64,000 nt of DNA from Methylobacterium tardum (GTDB lineage Bacteria; Pseudomonadota; Alphaproteobacteria; Rhizobiales; Beijerinckiaceae). The DNA is taken from NCBI RefSeq assembly GCF_023546765.1, contig NZ_CP097484.1, positions 6,010,001 to 6,074,000 on the forward strand, given 5' to 3'. Of this stretch, positions 1 to 8,760 are shown piece after piece (positions within the stretch are counted from its first letter, which is position 1; each line of letters starts with the position of its first letter). A program made the position numbers and the translations under genes. The notes beneath the pieces were generated by a model. That model did not search any database. It was given only the letters and a program-made list of their open reading frames with translations, and was not told the DNA's origin.

Positions 1-832
1 ACGGTCCGGAGCTCAGAAGCAGCACCCCAAGTGTCGCTGCCGTACAGGTGACGAGCGATGTTGTCCGTCTGTCCCTTCGTGTCACGGTAACCTCCCTATC
101 AGGCGCAGAGAAGGCCGTTTGATACCGATCGTCGTCCCGAGGTCTGGCCCTCCGAATCGATTGCGCCAATCGAAGAGTGATGCTGACAAAATCAATATTC
201 AATAATTCTGTGTAACTGATGCTGTACATTGTATGGCCCGCGATGGAGCGGCCCAAATTCATGTCCCTGAGGTGGTGCAATTCTCGGTGACGTTGGCCCG
301 CGCCCTGATCGTGCTGCATGTCCGGAGCTGTTCGTCGTGGCCGGTCGCGGACCATGGCTGAGGGCGTCGCGAACCGTGCGCCCGTAGCCGCAGAGCTCTG
401 CATCGAGCTCTTGGTTGTCGGCGGTCGCTGAAGCGGCGGCCTTGGTGCTCCGTTCTATATCGAGGAGCGGAAGGAGCGCCGCCGAATTGAGCGGAAGCCT
501 AGGCCGCACCTCCCTCGGCATGGCGGCGGGACGGCTGGACGGCTCCGATGCGCCTCCCGTCCCGCGGCCGCGCCCTGGTGCGGTCTCCGGCATGTGCTCG
601 TAAGCACAGTGTCGGAACCGGATGGCCGTATCCGGGCAAAGCGCAGGTTTCCGGCAGGGCTTCGCGCTCAATCGTGGGCCGGCCTGCGCACATATTCGTG
701 AAGAAACGCTTTCTCTGTCTGGATGTTTCGGGTGCACTTCCGGCTTTTCGCAAACGGCCGGGCATCATCGGACGACATCTCGATCGAGCGTCGCCGCGTG
801 ATGGCTTTGCTTACGGTTGACAGGAGGAAGAC
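1..832. other. Left-edge non-coding stretch
   Basis: I see no convincing gene here. The reading frames present on both strands are arginine/proline-rich GC shadows without a ribosome-binding site and resemble no family I know. Around 180-235 the sequence is distinctly AT-richer than the surroundings and could hold a promoter or the remnant of an intergenic region. The far 3' part is the leader of the small secreted gene that starts at 833. Confidence 0.5.
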
Positions 833-1120
833 ATGCGAATGAAGCTTGCAGGCGCCGCTCTCCTCGCGCTCGGCACCCTGACCGCCACAATCGACACGGC
901 GGACGCCGCGCAGGGCTGCGGCCCCGGGTTCCACAGGGGCTTCTACGGCTGGTGCAAGCCCAATTGGCGCCCCTACGCCTACCGCCCGGTCTACTACGCG
1001 CGGCCGGTGGTCTACGGCTGGCACCGTCCCTGGGCCTGGCGCCGCGTCGGCTGGCACCGCCCCTGGGGTTGGCACCATCATGGCGGCTGGCGTCACGCGG
1101 CTTGGCACCACGGATGGTGA
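833..1120 (+). CDS. GCG_CRPN-type small secreted His/Trp-rich protein
   Basis: A 95-residue protein with an N-terminal signal peptide (basic MRMK, hydrophobic stretch, Ala-rich cleavage region near residue 25). It is followed by the GCGPGFHR...CKPN signature of the GCG_CRPN family, which precedes repeats in small exported proteins common in Methylobacterium. The C-terminal half is repetitive and very rich in Trp, His, Arg and Tyr (WHRPW/GWHHHGGW-like units), which could bind metal or polyanions; that is inference. The start is well supported by an AGGAGGA box at 822-828, five bases before the ATG. It stands alone, convergent with the ABC transporter operon. Function unknown. Confidence 0.85.
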   Translation: MRMKLAGAALLALGTLTATIDTADAAQGCGPGFHRGFYGWCKPNWRPYAYRPVYYARPVVYGWHRPWAWRRVGWHRPWGWHHHGGWRHAAWHHGW

Positions 1121-1135
1121 TCGGGTGAAGGCCGC

Positions 1136-1161
1136 GGAGCCGGCACGCGCGTGCCGGCTCC
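1136..1161. terminator. 26-nt perfect palindrome between convergent genes
   Basis: GGAGCCGGCAC (1136-1146), a GCGC loop and GTGCCGGCTCC (1151-1161) form a perfect 11-bp GC stem. It lies 16 bases after the stop at 1120 and 22 bases before the stop of the convergent permease gene at 1184. There is no U-tract on either side, so it is a hairpin that could act as a bidirectional terminator or RNA-stabilising structure rather than a textbook intrinsic terminator. Confidence 0.5.
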
Positions 1162-1183
1162 CGTCCAAGGCGTCCCATCGCTC

Positions 1184-1924
1184 CTAGGCATGAGACCCGG
1201 CCCGGCGCGCCGCTCCGGTTTCGAGCGCGCGCAGGCCGGCGTCGATCAGGATCGCCAGCGCCGAGACCACGAGGCCGCCCTGCAGGACGTAGGCGGTGTT
1301 GCCGGTGAGGAGGCCGGAGACGATGACCTCGCCGAGGGTGCTGGCCGCGACTGTCGAGCCGATCGTCGCCGTCGCGAGGCCGATGACGGCCGAGAGTCGG
1401 ATCCCCGAGAGGATCATCGGCAGCGCGAGAGGGAGCTCCACCTGCACGAGCCGCTGGCGATCGGTCATCCCGATGCCGCGTGCCGCCTCCATCAGCGCCG
1501 GATCGAGGCCCTCCAGGCCGGTCAGGGCCGTCTCGAAGATCGGCAGCAATCCGTACAGGACGAGGGCGATCAGCGTCGGGACCGTGCCGAACCCGAAGAT
1601 CGGCACCGCCAGCGCCAGGACGGCGACCGGCGGGAAGGTCTGGCCGAGATTGGCGAGCGCGCGGGCGAAGGGCAGGACGTCGCGCCCGGCCGGCCGGGTC
1701 GCCGCGATTGCGGAGCCCAGGGCGAGCAGGCTGGCCGCCAGGGTCGCGGCGGCGACCAGCAGGAGGTGGTTGACGGCCAGCGTCAGGAGCGGGGTCTGCG
1801 CGTAGATCGGCGGGGTGCCGGCGGGCGCGAACGGCCGGAACAGCCCCGCAAACGCCTCCGGCGCCGCCAGGAACGCGACCAGCAGGACGAGCAGCGCGGC
1901 CTTCGGGATCGACGCCCGGCTCAC
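1184..1924 (-). CDS. yehW: Osmoprotectant ABC transporter permease (YehW-like)
   Basis: Inner-membrane permease of 246 residues for a glycine betaine/choline-type osmoprotectant importer of the OsmU (YehZYXW) class. It has about five or six hydrophobic segments and the EAA coupling loop (ARGIGMTDRQRLVQ followed by ELPLALP), which docks on the ATPase. I chose the GTG at 1922-1924 because it overlaps the TGA of the upstream ATPase gene (GTGA). A longer frame runs upstream into the ATPase gene, but its extra residues do not look like this family. Last gene of osmF-yehY-yehX-yehW, the same order as in E. coli. Its EAA loop is nearly identical to that of the partner permease YehY. Confidence 0.85.
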   Translation of the reverse strand: MSRASIPKAALLVLLVAFLAAPEAFAGLFRPFAPAGTPPIYAQTPLLTLAVNHLLLVAAATLAASLLALGSAIAATRPAGRDVLPFARALANLGQTFPPVAVLALAVPIFGFGTVPTLIALVLYGLLPIFETALTGLEGLDPALMEAARGIGMTDRQRLVQVELPLALPMILSGIRLSAVIGLATATIGSTVAASTLGEVIVSGLLTGNTAYVLQGGLVVSALAILIDAGLRALETGAARRAGSHA

Positions 1925-2853
1925 GGGCCCGCGCCCTGCGCCTCGAGCCTCGCCCGCGTCACCCGGCCCAGGATGACGCCGTCGCGGCTCACCGGCAGAG
2001 CCGGGCGCTGCGACCACAGGCTCTCGGCCAGGGCATCGCGCACCGAGGTGCCGGCCGGGATCGGCGCGCCCGGCGCCGGGCCGGGCTCGGCGAGATCGTC
2101 CACGAGCCGCAGGGCCATGAGCTGGAAGGCGCGGTCGCCGCGGCCGAGCAGGGCGCCGACGAATTCGGTCGCCGGCGCGCCGATCAGAGCCGTCGGGTCG
2201 GCCTCCTGGACCAAGCGCCCTCCATCCATCACGGCGATCCGGTCGCCGAGGCGCAGGGCCTCGTTCATGTCGTGTGTCACCAGCACGATCGTGGTGCCGT
2301 AGCGCTGCTGGATCGCCTTCAAGTCGTCCTGAGCCCGGCCGCGGATGATCGGATCGAGGGCGCCGAAGGGTTCGTCCATCAGCAGGATCGGCGGCTCGGC
2401 GGCGAGGGCGCGGGCGACGCCGATCCGCTGCTGCTCGCCGCCGGAGAGCGCCGCCGGAAGGCGGTCGCGGTAGAGCGCCGGATCGAGACGGAACAGGGTG
2501 AGGAGTTCGTCGACCCTGGCGGCGATCCGCGCCCGCTCCCAGCCGAGGAGTTTGGGCACCGCGCCGATATTCTCCGCGACGGTGCGGTGAGGAAACAGCC
2601 CGTGCCCCTGGATGGCGTAGCCGATCCCGCGGCGCAGCGCGTGGGGCGGGACGGTCCGGACGTCCCGGCCCGCCACCCGGATCGTGCCGGCGCTCGGCTC
2701 GGCGAGGCGGTTGATCAGCCGCAGCAGGGTCGTCTTGCCCGAACCCGACGTGCCGACCACCGTCAGGATCGTTCCGGCCGCGACCCGCAGGCTGACATCG
2801 GCCACGATCGTGCGGCCGCCGACGACGCGGCTGACATGCGCGAGTTCAATCAT
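1921..2853 (-). CDS. yehX: Osmoprotectant ABC transporter ATPase (YehX-like)
   Basis: Cytoplasmic ATPase of 310 residues that energises the two flanking permeases. It shows Walker A GTSGSGKTT, signature LSGGEQQR, Walker B ILLMDEP and the switch-histidine motif LVTHD. The C-terminal ~80 residues form a CBS-like regulatory region, as in OpuA/ProV/YehX ATPases, where such domains sense ionic strength. The ATG at 2851-2853 overlaps the stop of yehY (ATGA), and its own stop overlaps the GTG of yehW, so all three are translationally coupled. E. coli YehX is 308 residues, an excellent length match. Confidence 0.88.
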   Translation of the reverse strand: MIELAHVSRVVGGRTIVADVSLRVAAGTILTVVGTSGSGKTTLLRLINRLAEPSAGTIRVAGRDVRTVPPHALRRGIGYAIQGHGLFPHRTVAENIGAVPKLLGWERARIAARVDELLTLFRLDPALYRDRLPAALSGGEQQRIGVARALAAEPPILLMDEPFGALDPIIRGRAQDDLKAIQQRYGTTIVLVTHDMNEALRLGDRIAVMDGGRLVQEADPTALIGAPATEFVGALLGRGDRAFQLMALRLVDDLAEPGPAPGAPIPAGTSVRDALAESLWSQRPALPVSRDGVILGRVTRARLEAQGAGP

Positions 2854-4058
2854 GGGGTCCGGTCCGCCGCCCGGCCGCGACTGAGGTCGATGACCGCATC
2901 GAGCAGCACCGCCGCGCCGCTGGCCATGGCCACCGTCGGCAGCGCGCCGAGCAGCACGAGGTCGCCCGCGTTCTGGCTGATGCCCTGGAAGACGTACACG
3001 CCGAGACCGCCGCCGCCGACGAGCCCGGCGATCACCGCCAGCCCGATATTCTGGACGAGCACGATGCGGATACCGGTGAGGATGGCCGGGAGGGCGAGCG
3101 GCAGCTCCACCTGTACCAAGCGCTGCCGGTCGGTCATGCCGACGCCCCGCGCGGCGTCGCGCACCGGCCCGGGCACGGCGTCGAGGCCGGCGACGGTCGC
3201 GGCGGTGACCGGCAGGAGCGCGTAGGCGAACAGGGCCACGAAGGCCGGTGCGGCGCCGATCCCCGCGATGCCGAGATCCGCCGCCCCCGGGACCGTCCGG
3301 CCGATCCAGGCGAGGGGAGCGATCAGCATCCCGAACAGGGCCATCGACGGGATCGTCTGCACGACGTTGAAGACCGAGAGCAGCGCCGCCCGTAAGGTAG
3401 GGACCGGATGGGCCAGGATCGCCGCCGGGATCCCGACCAGGGCGGCGGCAGCCACCGAGGATAGGGCGAGGCCGGCATGGGTCCGGACCTCTCGGCCGAA
3501 CGTGTCGGAGCGGCCGACATATTCCCGCAGCACCGAGAGGTTGTCCCAGAACCCGGAGCGCAGGACGAGCCCTACGAGGGCTGCAACGAGCGCCAGCGCG
3601 CCGATCTGCAGCGCCGGGCTCGGCCGCAGCCGCGCCAGCCCGTCGCCGGCCGCGAGGCCGGCGGTCGCGAAGGCCAGCCACCAGCCCGCATCCAGGGAGA
3701 TCCGGCCGTAGCGGTCGCCGGGCGGCGTCAGGTGATCGGCCGCCCAGCCGGCCGCGAGGCAGAGCAGCCCGAGCGCGGCACTCCCGGCGGCGAGGCGCAG
3801 GCCCGGTGCGATCCGCAGCGCGAGCAGCGGCGCGACGCATCCGAGGACGGCGCCGAGCGCCAGGGCTTGGCCAAGGGGCAGGGCCGACCACGCCATCAGG
3901 GGCGTACCCAACGCGATCCGGTTCGGGCGCGCCGTCACCAGCGGCAAGGCGAGGAGGCCGAGGCCGAGGAGGGCCGCGAAGACAGAACCCAGCGGGTCGG
4001 CCCCCGGCCGGGCCGGGCGGAAACCGGCGCGCGCCCGGGCCGCCATGTGTCCGCTCAT
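2850..4058 (-). CDS. yehY: Osmoprotectant ABC transporter permease (YehY-like, extended N-terminus)
   Basis: Larger permease of 402 residues. The N-terminal half (to about residue 190) contributes extra hydrophobic segments. The C-terminal half is a standard OpuCB/YehY permease with the EAA loop ARGVGMTDRQRLVQ. E. coli YehY is about 385 residues and has the same extended design. The start at 4058 is preceded by a CGGAG box. It follows the binding-protein gene by about 100 bases and overlaps the ATPase start by four bases. It would form a heteromeric channel with YehW. Confidence 0.85.
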   Translation of the reverse strand: MSGHMAARARAGFRPARPGADPLGSVFAALLGLGLLALPLVTARPNRIALGTPLMAWSALPLGQALALGAVLGCVAPLLALRIAPGLRLAAGSAALGLLCLAAGWAADHLTPPGDRYGRISLDAGWWLAFATAGLAAGDGLARLRPSPALQIGALALVAALVGLVLRSGFWDNLSVLREYVGRSDTFGREVRTHAGLALSSVAAAALVGIPAAILAHPVPTLRAALLSVFNVVQTIPSMALFGMLIAPLAWIGRTVPGAADLGIAGIGAAPAFVALFAYALLPVTAATVAGLDAVPGPVRDAARGVGMTDRQRLVQVELPLALPAILTGIRIVLVQNIGLAVIAGLVGGGGLGVYVFQGISQNAGDLVLLGALPTVAMASGAAVLLDAVIDLSRGRAADRTP

Positions 4059-4159
4059 CCGGTGCTCCGAGCGCGGCCGTAACTGCCCCGCACTAGAGCC
4101 GTTTCCCGCCGCGTTGCAATCCGGGGCGGCTCTAAAGGCCGTGCTCCGGCTGAGGGCGC

Positions 4160-5080
4160 CTAGGGCACGAAGCCGTTCCGCCTGAGGAAATCTGCCGCGA
4201 CGGACGAGGCCGGCTCGCCGCCGAGCTGCACGCGGCCGTTGAGCTCCTGCAGCGTGGCCAGATCGAGCCTGCGGAAGATCGGATCGAGCACCGCGGCGAT
4301 CTCCGGATGCGCCTTGAGAACCGGCCCGCGGACCACCGGCGCCGGCTGGTAGACCGGCTGGACGCGCTTGTCGTCCGCCATGACGACGAGCCGCGCGACG
4401 GTGAGGCTGCCGTCGGTGCCGAACACCATGGCGGCGTTCGTGCCCGAGGTGCCCCGCATCGCCGCGGCGATCGTGCCGGCGGTGTCGCCGCCCGACAGGA
4501 TGACCAGCTGGTCCGGCCTGAGCGCGAAGCCGTAGGCCTTGCCGAAGGCCGGGAGCGCGGCCGGCGCGGAGACGAATTCCGAGGACGCGGCGAGCTTGAT
4601 CCGGCCGCCGCCGGCCACGTAGCGGCCGAAATCGCTCATCGTCCGCAGGCCGTTGGCCTGGGCGATGTCCGCGCGGACCGCGATCGCCCAGGTGTTGTCG
4701 GCCGAGGCCGGATTCAGCCAGACGAGGTCGTTGGCCTGGAGATCGAGGGTCCTGGCGGTCTCGTAGGCAGCGCCCGGATCCTTCCAGACCGGGAGGTCCG
4801 CCTTGCTGAAGAAGAACGCCGCGTTGCCGGTATATTCCGGGTAGATGTCGATCTGGCCCTCGAGCAGGGCCTGGCGAACGATCGGCGTGGCGCCGAGCTC
4901 GATCTTGTCGACGGTCGGCAGGCCCTTGGCCTTCAAAGCCTGCAGGATGATGTTCCCGAGGACGCCGCCCTCCGTATCGAGCTTGGACGACACGACGATG
5001 CCGGCCGCCTGCGCGCCGGCCACCGTCAGAAGCAGCGCGAGGAATCCCACCAGAAGCCGCTTCGTCATCGCGTGAGACAT
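4160..5080 (-). CDS. osmF: Periplasmic osmoprotectant-binding protein (OsmF/YehZ-like)
   Basis: 306-residue periplasmic solute-binding protein with a signal peptide (MTKRLLVGFLALLL, cleavage after AGAQA). It is followed by an OpuAC-type fold beginning with the conserved VVSSKLDTEG region and the IYPEYTGNA motif, whose aromatic residues line the ligand pocket in betaine/choline binders. E. coli YehZ/OsmF is 305 residues. I use the ATG at 5078-5080; the ATG at 5066-5068 is an alternative four codons in. It is the first gene of the minus-strand operon. The divergent gene starts at 5411, so 5081-5410 holds both promoters; I cannot identify specific boxes there. Confidence 0.85.
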   Translation of the reverse strand: MSHAMTKRLLVGFLALLLTVAGAQAAGIVVSSKLDTEGGVLGNIILQALKAKGLPTVDKIELGATPIVRQALLEGQIDIYPEYTGNAAFFFSKADLPVWKDPGAAYETARTLDLQANDLVWLNPASADNTWAIAVRADIAQANGLRTMSDFGRYVAGGGRIKLAASSEFVSAPAALPAFGKAYGFALRPDQLVILSGGDTAGTIAAAMRGTSGTNAAMVFGTDGSLTVARLVVMADDKRVQPVYQPAPVVRGPVLKAHPEIAAVLDPIFRRLDLATLQELNGRVQLGGEPASSVAADFLRRNGFVP

Positions 5081-5410
5081 CCCGTCTGCGTCATCCGATC
5101 CTCCGTAGCGCTTTTCGCCAGGGGGTTCAGGACCGAGACGGAGGAGGCCGTCGAGCGCGAAGCCTCGCGGGCGTCGCGACAGAGGGGCGGCGCAGGTCCA
5201 GGACCGGCGACTCGGCGCAAATTGTCGCGCCCTCGGACTTCGACCGCAACACATGTTGTGTTGTTCGCTGCGCGACAGTTCGAACCATAACGCAGATTAA
5301 CGGATTGGGGATGAAGACTGATCTTTCGTGAGGTCGGAGTAACTTTCGCTGCTGGCTATAGGGGTTTTGATTAACAGGTCGAGCCTAGGCCTTAAGCCTC
5401 GGAGCTTGCC

Positions 5411-7768
5411 ATGCGATCCGTCTATACGTGCCTCGCCGAGGCACATGACCACCGACTCATCCTGCTCGCTGCGGCCATCTGCATCACGGGCGTCTACGGC
5501 TCGTTCTCGGTGGCAGCTCACGCGGCGCGCTCGATGGGGCGTGCCGCCTGGACCTGGGGCGCCGCCGCCATCGTGGCGTCGGGCTGCACCGCCTGGGCCA
5601 CCCACATGGTCGCGCTGCTCGCCTTCAGGCCCGGCATGCCCGCCGGCTTCGAGCCGACCCTCACGGCCCTGTCGCTCCTGATCGCCATCGGCGGCATCGG
5701 GATCAGCATCGGGTTCGTGATCGGCCAGCGGGATCGGGCGCGCCGGTTCGCGGCCGGCCTCGCCCTCGGGATCAGCATCGCGGCGCTGCACTATCTCGGC
5801 GAGGCCTCCTACTTGGTCGCCGGGACCGTGGTGTGGGATCCAGCCCTCGTGGCCGTCTCGCTGGCGGCGAGCCTGCTGATGTTCGGTGCGGCCCTGATGG
5901 TCGCTGGCGAGCGGCGTCGTCCGTGGCGCCGGGCTGCGGCACCGCTGCTGCTTGCGGGGATCGGTGTCCTCCATCTCGGCGGCATGGCGGCAATGACGCT
6001 GACCTTCGATCCGGAGCGGCCGCTGCCGGCCGAGGCGGTCCCGCCAGAGGTGGTGGCGCCGATCGTGGCGTGCGTCTCGTTCGGGCTCCTGACCCTGGCC
6101 CTCGTCGGCCTGCGCCTGACCCTGAGCGCCCGGGCGCAGGCCCGGCGGGACCAGGAGCGCCTGCGTGAGCTGGCCAACCTCGCCGTCGAAGGTCTCGCCG
6201 TCTGCGACGGCGAGACCATCAAGACCGCCAACCGGAGCCTTGAGCAGATGTCGGGTGTCGGCGCCGGTGCGCTGAGCGGCCGCCGCCTGTCGGATGTCCT
6301 GCCCGGCCTCGTCGTCTCGGCCCTGCCCGAGCGCGAGGAGCGGGAGGCCGAGCTGGTCGGCGCCGACGGGCAGAGCGTGCCGGTGCGCGTGCTGCGCAGC
6401 GAAGTCCCCCTCGGCAGCGGGCTCCAGACCGTGCTGGCCGTCCGCGATCAGCGGGAGCGCCTGCAGACCGAGTCGCGGATGCGCATGCTGGCCTATTCGG
6501 ACGCGCTGACGGGCCTGCCGAACCGCGCCCATTTTCACGACCTGCTCGCCCGCCACGCCGCGTCCTGCGGCGAACGCGATCAGCCCTTCGCGGTCTTCAT
6601 TCTCGATCTCGACCGGTTCAAGCTCGTGAACGACACCCTCGGGCACGGTCTCGGCGACACGCTGCTGCGCAAGGCGGCCGAGCGCCTGACGGCGGCGCTG
6701 GGTGCGCAGGATCTGGTCGCGCGGCTTGGCGGTGACGAGTTCGCGGTCCTGCAGGCCGCCCCGGACGGTCCCGAGGCGGTGCAGGCTCTGGCCGCGCGCA
6801 TCATCGAGCTGATCGACCGCCCGTTCCTGATCGACGGTCAGCTCGTCAATGTCGGCGCCTCGGTCGGCGCCGCGCTCGCGCCGGCGGATGGCCGCGAGCC
6901 GGGCACGCTGCTGCGCAACGCCGACCTCGCGCTGTACAAGGCCAAAGCGGATGGCAAGGGCACGTTCCGCCGGTTCGATCCCATGCTGGACGCGCGCGTC
7001 CAGGCCCGGCGCAGCCTGGAGGCGGACCTGCGCCGCGCGATCACGGTGCAGGAATTCGAGCTGCACTATCAGCCCCTCGTCGATGCGCGCACGGGCCGGA
7101 TCACCGCGGCGGAAGCGCTGGTGCGCTGGCGCCATCCGGAGCGCGGCCTCGTTCCGCCTGCCGATTTCATCCCGCTCGCCGAGGAGACGGGTCTGATCGG
7201 ACCGCTGGGACAATGGGTCCTGCGCACGGCCTGCACCCAGGCGGCCCGCTGGCCGTCGCACATCCGGGTGGCCGTCAATCTCTCCCCGGCCCAGTTCCGG
7301 GACCTCCGCCTCGCCGAGACCGTGAAGGCGGCGCTCACCGCTTCCGGTCTCGCCGCGGACCGCCTGGAGCTGGAGATCACCGAGGGCGTGCTGCTGGCCG
7401 ACGAAGAGCGCACCCTCGCCACCCTGACCCGATTGCGGGCGGCGGGCGTCAGCATCTCGATGGACGATTTCGGGACGGGCTACTCCTCGCTGAGCTACCT
7501 GCGCCGCTTTCCCTTCGACAAGATCAAGGTCGACCGATCCTTCGTGCGGCAGCTTCCGGGCGACCCGGAGAGCGCCGCTATCGTCCGGGCGATCATCACC
7601 ATGGGGGCGTGCCTCGGCATGACCATCACGGTCGAAGGCGTCGAGACGGCCGAGCAGTTCGCCTTCACGGCCGCCTCAGGTTGTGACCAGGTGCAGGGCT
7701 ATCACGTCAGCCGCCCGCTGCCGGAAGCGGAGTTCCTGTCGTTCGTCGACGCGCGCGAGGCCGCATGA
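5411..7768 (+). CDS. MHYT-PAS-GGDEF-EAL cyclic-di-GMP protein
   Basis: 785-residue membrane signalling protein. The N-terminal MHYT sensor (about residues 1-240, several membrane spans) carries the motif copies THMVAL (64-69), ALHYLG (125-130) and LHLGGM (187-192), proposed in this family to bind a metal and sense gas. A PAS-like segment (about 250-350) follows. Then comes a GGDEF domain with intact LGGDEF at 439-444 and an EAL domain with AEAL (567-570) and the DDFGTGYSS loop. Both output domains keep their signature motifs, so it may make and degrade cyclic di-GMP. No I-site RxxD precedes GGDEF. Its stop overlaps the start of the BLUF gene, implying joint expression. Confidence 0.92.
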   Translation: MRSVYTCLAEAHDHRLILLAAAICITGVYGSFSVAAHAARSMGRAAWTWGAAAIVASGCTAWATHMVALLAFRPGMPAGFEPTLTALSLLIAIGGIGISIGFVIGQRDRARRFAAGLALGISIAALHYLGEASYLVAGTVVWDPALVAVSLAASLLMFGAALMVAGERRRPWRRAAAPLLLAGIGVLHLGGMAAMTLTFDPERPLPAEAVPPEVVAPIVACVSFGLLTLALVGLRLTLSARAQARRDQERLRELANLAVEGLAVCDGETIKTANRSLEQMSGVGAGALSGRRLSDVLPGLVVSALPEREEREAELVGADGQSVPVRVLRSEVPLGSGLQTVLAVRDQRERLQTESRMRMLAYSDALTGLPNRAHFHDLLARHAASCGERDQPFAVFILDLDRFKLVNDTLGHGLGDTLLRKAAERLTAALGAQDLVARLGGDEFAVLQAAPDGPEAVQALAARIIELIDRPFLIDGQLVNVGASVGAALAPADGREPGTLLRNADLALYKAKADGKGTFRRFDPMLDARVQARRSLEADLRRAITVQEFELHYQPLVDARTGRITAAEALVRWRHPERGLVPPADFIPLAEETGLIGPLGQWVLRTACTQAARWPSHIRVAVNLSPAQFRDLRLAETVKAALTASGLAADRLELEITEGVLLADEERTLATLTRLRAAGVSISMDDFGTGYSSLSYLRRFPFDKIKVDRSFVRQLPGDPESAAIVRAIITMGACLGMTITVEGVETAEQFAFTAASGCDQVQGYHVSRPLPEAEFLSFVDAREAA

Positions 7769-8241
7769 CTCCCAGGGACCGCTCCGACCTGTTCCGGCTG
7801 GTCTACCGCAGCCGCAGCGCGATCGCGGGCAGCCCTGCGGAGGTGCAGCGCATCGTCGGCGCCATCGTGGCGGCGTCCCAGCACCGGAATGCCGGAGCCG
7901 GCGTCACCGGTGCGATGCTCTTTGCCAGCCTGCACTTCGTGCAGGCTCTGGAAGGGCCGGCCTCCGCCGTGGAGGCGATCTTCGACCGGATCTGCTGCGA
8001 CCTGCGCCATACCGGCATCGAGGTGGTCGAGTGCGGACCCGTGCTCGAACCGGCCTTCGGCAGCGGGCCCATGAGCCACCTGGTGCCGGATGCCGATGCC
8101 GGCGCCTTGCTGGACCGGCTCGACAGCGAGGCCGAATGCGTCGAGGCCGCCGCGGCGGCGATGAAGCTGATGCTGGCGCTGCTTCAGACAACGGCTGCCG
8201 GGCAGGATCGCGAGCCGATCCCATTCATGCGCGCGTCCTGA
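7765..8241 (+). CDS. BLUF-domain blue-light sensor
   Basis: 158-residue soluble protein whose first ~100 residues are a BLUF (flavin blue-light) domain. The photocycle residues are present: Tyr14 (FRLVYRSR), Asn42 (SQHRNAGAGVTG) and Gln60 (HFVQALEGP), equivalent to AppA Tyr21, Asn45 and Gln63. The loop between the Tyr and the Asn is four residues longer than in AppA. The C-terminal ~55 residues are helical and Ala-rich. The ATG at 7765-7767 overlaps the stop of the GGDEF-EAL gene (ATGA), so the two are translationally coupled. By analogy with BLUF-EAL fusions it may control the neighbour's activity in trans; that is inference. Confidence 0.92.
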   Translation: MTPRDRSDLFRLVYRSRSAIAGSPAEVQRIVGAIVAASQHRNAGAGVTGAMLFASLHFVQALEGPASAVEAIFDRICCDLRHTGIEVVECGPVLEPAFGSGPMSHLVPDADAGALLDRLDSEAECVEAAAAAMKLMLALLQTTAAGQDREPIPFMRAS

Positions 8242-8319
8242 AATCCGGGCGCAGCCGGCCGCGAAGCCGCATTCCCTCAGGTTCTCCACGCGGCTCCGGC
8301 GCTTCACGAACAGGGCAGG

Positions 8320-8340
8320 GTGATCACAGGGCGTGATCAC
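8320..8340. repeat. Doubled GTGATCAC palindrome
   Basis: Two copies of the self-complementary octamer GTGATCAC (8320-8327 and 8333-8340) separated by AGGGC. The arrangement can fold as an 8-bp hairpin with a five-base loop or serve as two binding sites 13 bp apart. It lies 78 bases downstream of the BLUF stop. No U-tract follows. The rest of 8242-8514 has no recognisable gene; an AT-richer part at 8410-8500 probably holds the promoter of the next small gene. Confidence 0.45.
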
Positions 8341-8514
8341 GTGAAGCGACCCGCGGTACGCGAGCTTCGCCGCATCCCTCTCGATGAAGATCCGATCAAA
8401 GCGTCGGAGGCTGGTTAAAATCGATTAACCTTTACGTCAGCCTGCAATGAACGGCTACGGTCCGTGTGATTTATGCTCGCATAGGTTGTTTTAAGATCGG
8501 GCCGAGTGAGGCGT

Positions 8515-8730
8515 ATGTCGTATTCGATCTTCGTTCGCGATCGCGCCCAGATGGATGGGCGGTCCCCGCAACTCCTGGCCTATGACATCCATGATCGTTC
8601 GGCGGCGGCGGCGCTCGTGTCGCTGATCGCCACCTCGTACCGGGATCATGGGTTCAATCCGGCGACCCGCGTGCACTGGTTCCGGGCCGACGGCAACGTG
8701 CACGAGATCTATACTTGGCCCCACGCCTGA
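8515..8730 (+). CDS. Small conserved-looking hypothetical protein (71 aa)
   Basis: Short hydrophilic alpha/beta-looking protein without signal peptide or membrane segment; I do not recognise the family. It is preceded by a GAGTGAGG stretch ending four bases before the ATG. A GTG three codons upstream is an alternative start. Codon use looks like that of neighbouring genes. It is convergent with the selO gene. Confidence 0.55.
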   Translation: MSYSIFVRDRAQMDGRSPQLLAYDIHDRSAAAALVSLIATSYRDHGFNPATRVHWFRADGNVHEIYTWPHA

Positions 8731-8760
8731 GGAAGCTCTGAGCCGAGACCCCACCCTGGG

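Noticed and set aside
192..820. Several 60-180-residue frames at the left edge
   Set aside because: Overlap each other on both strands, have no ribosome-binding sites and show random Arg/Pro-rich composition.
5297..7261. 654-residue minus-strand frame opposite the GGDEF-EAL gene
   Set aside because: Shadow frame; the plus strand codes for a complete domain protein with catalytic motifs.
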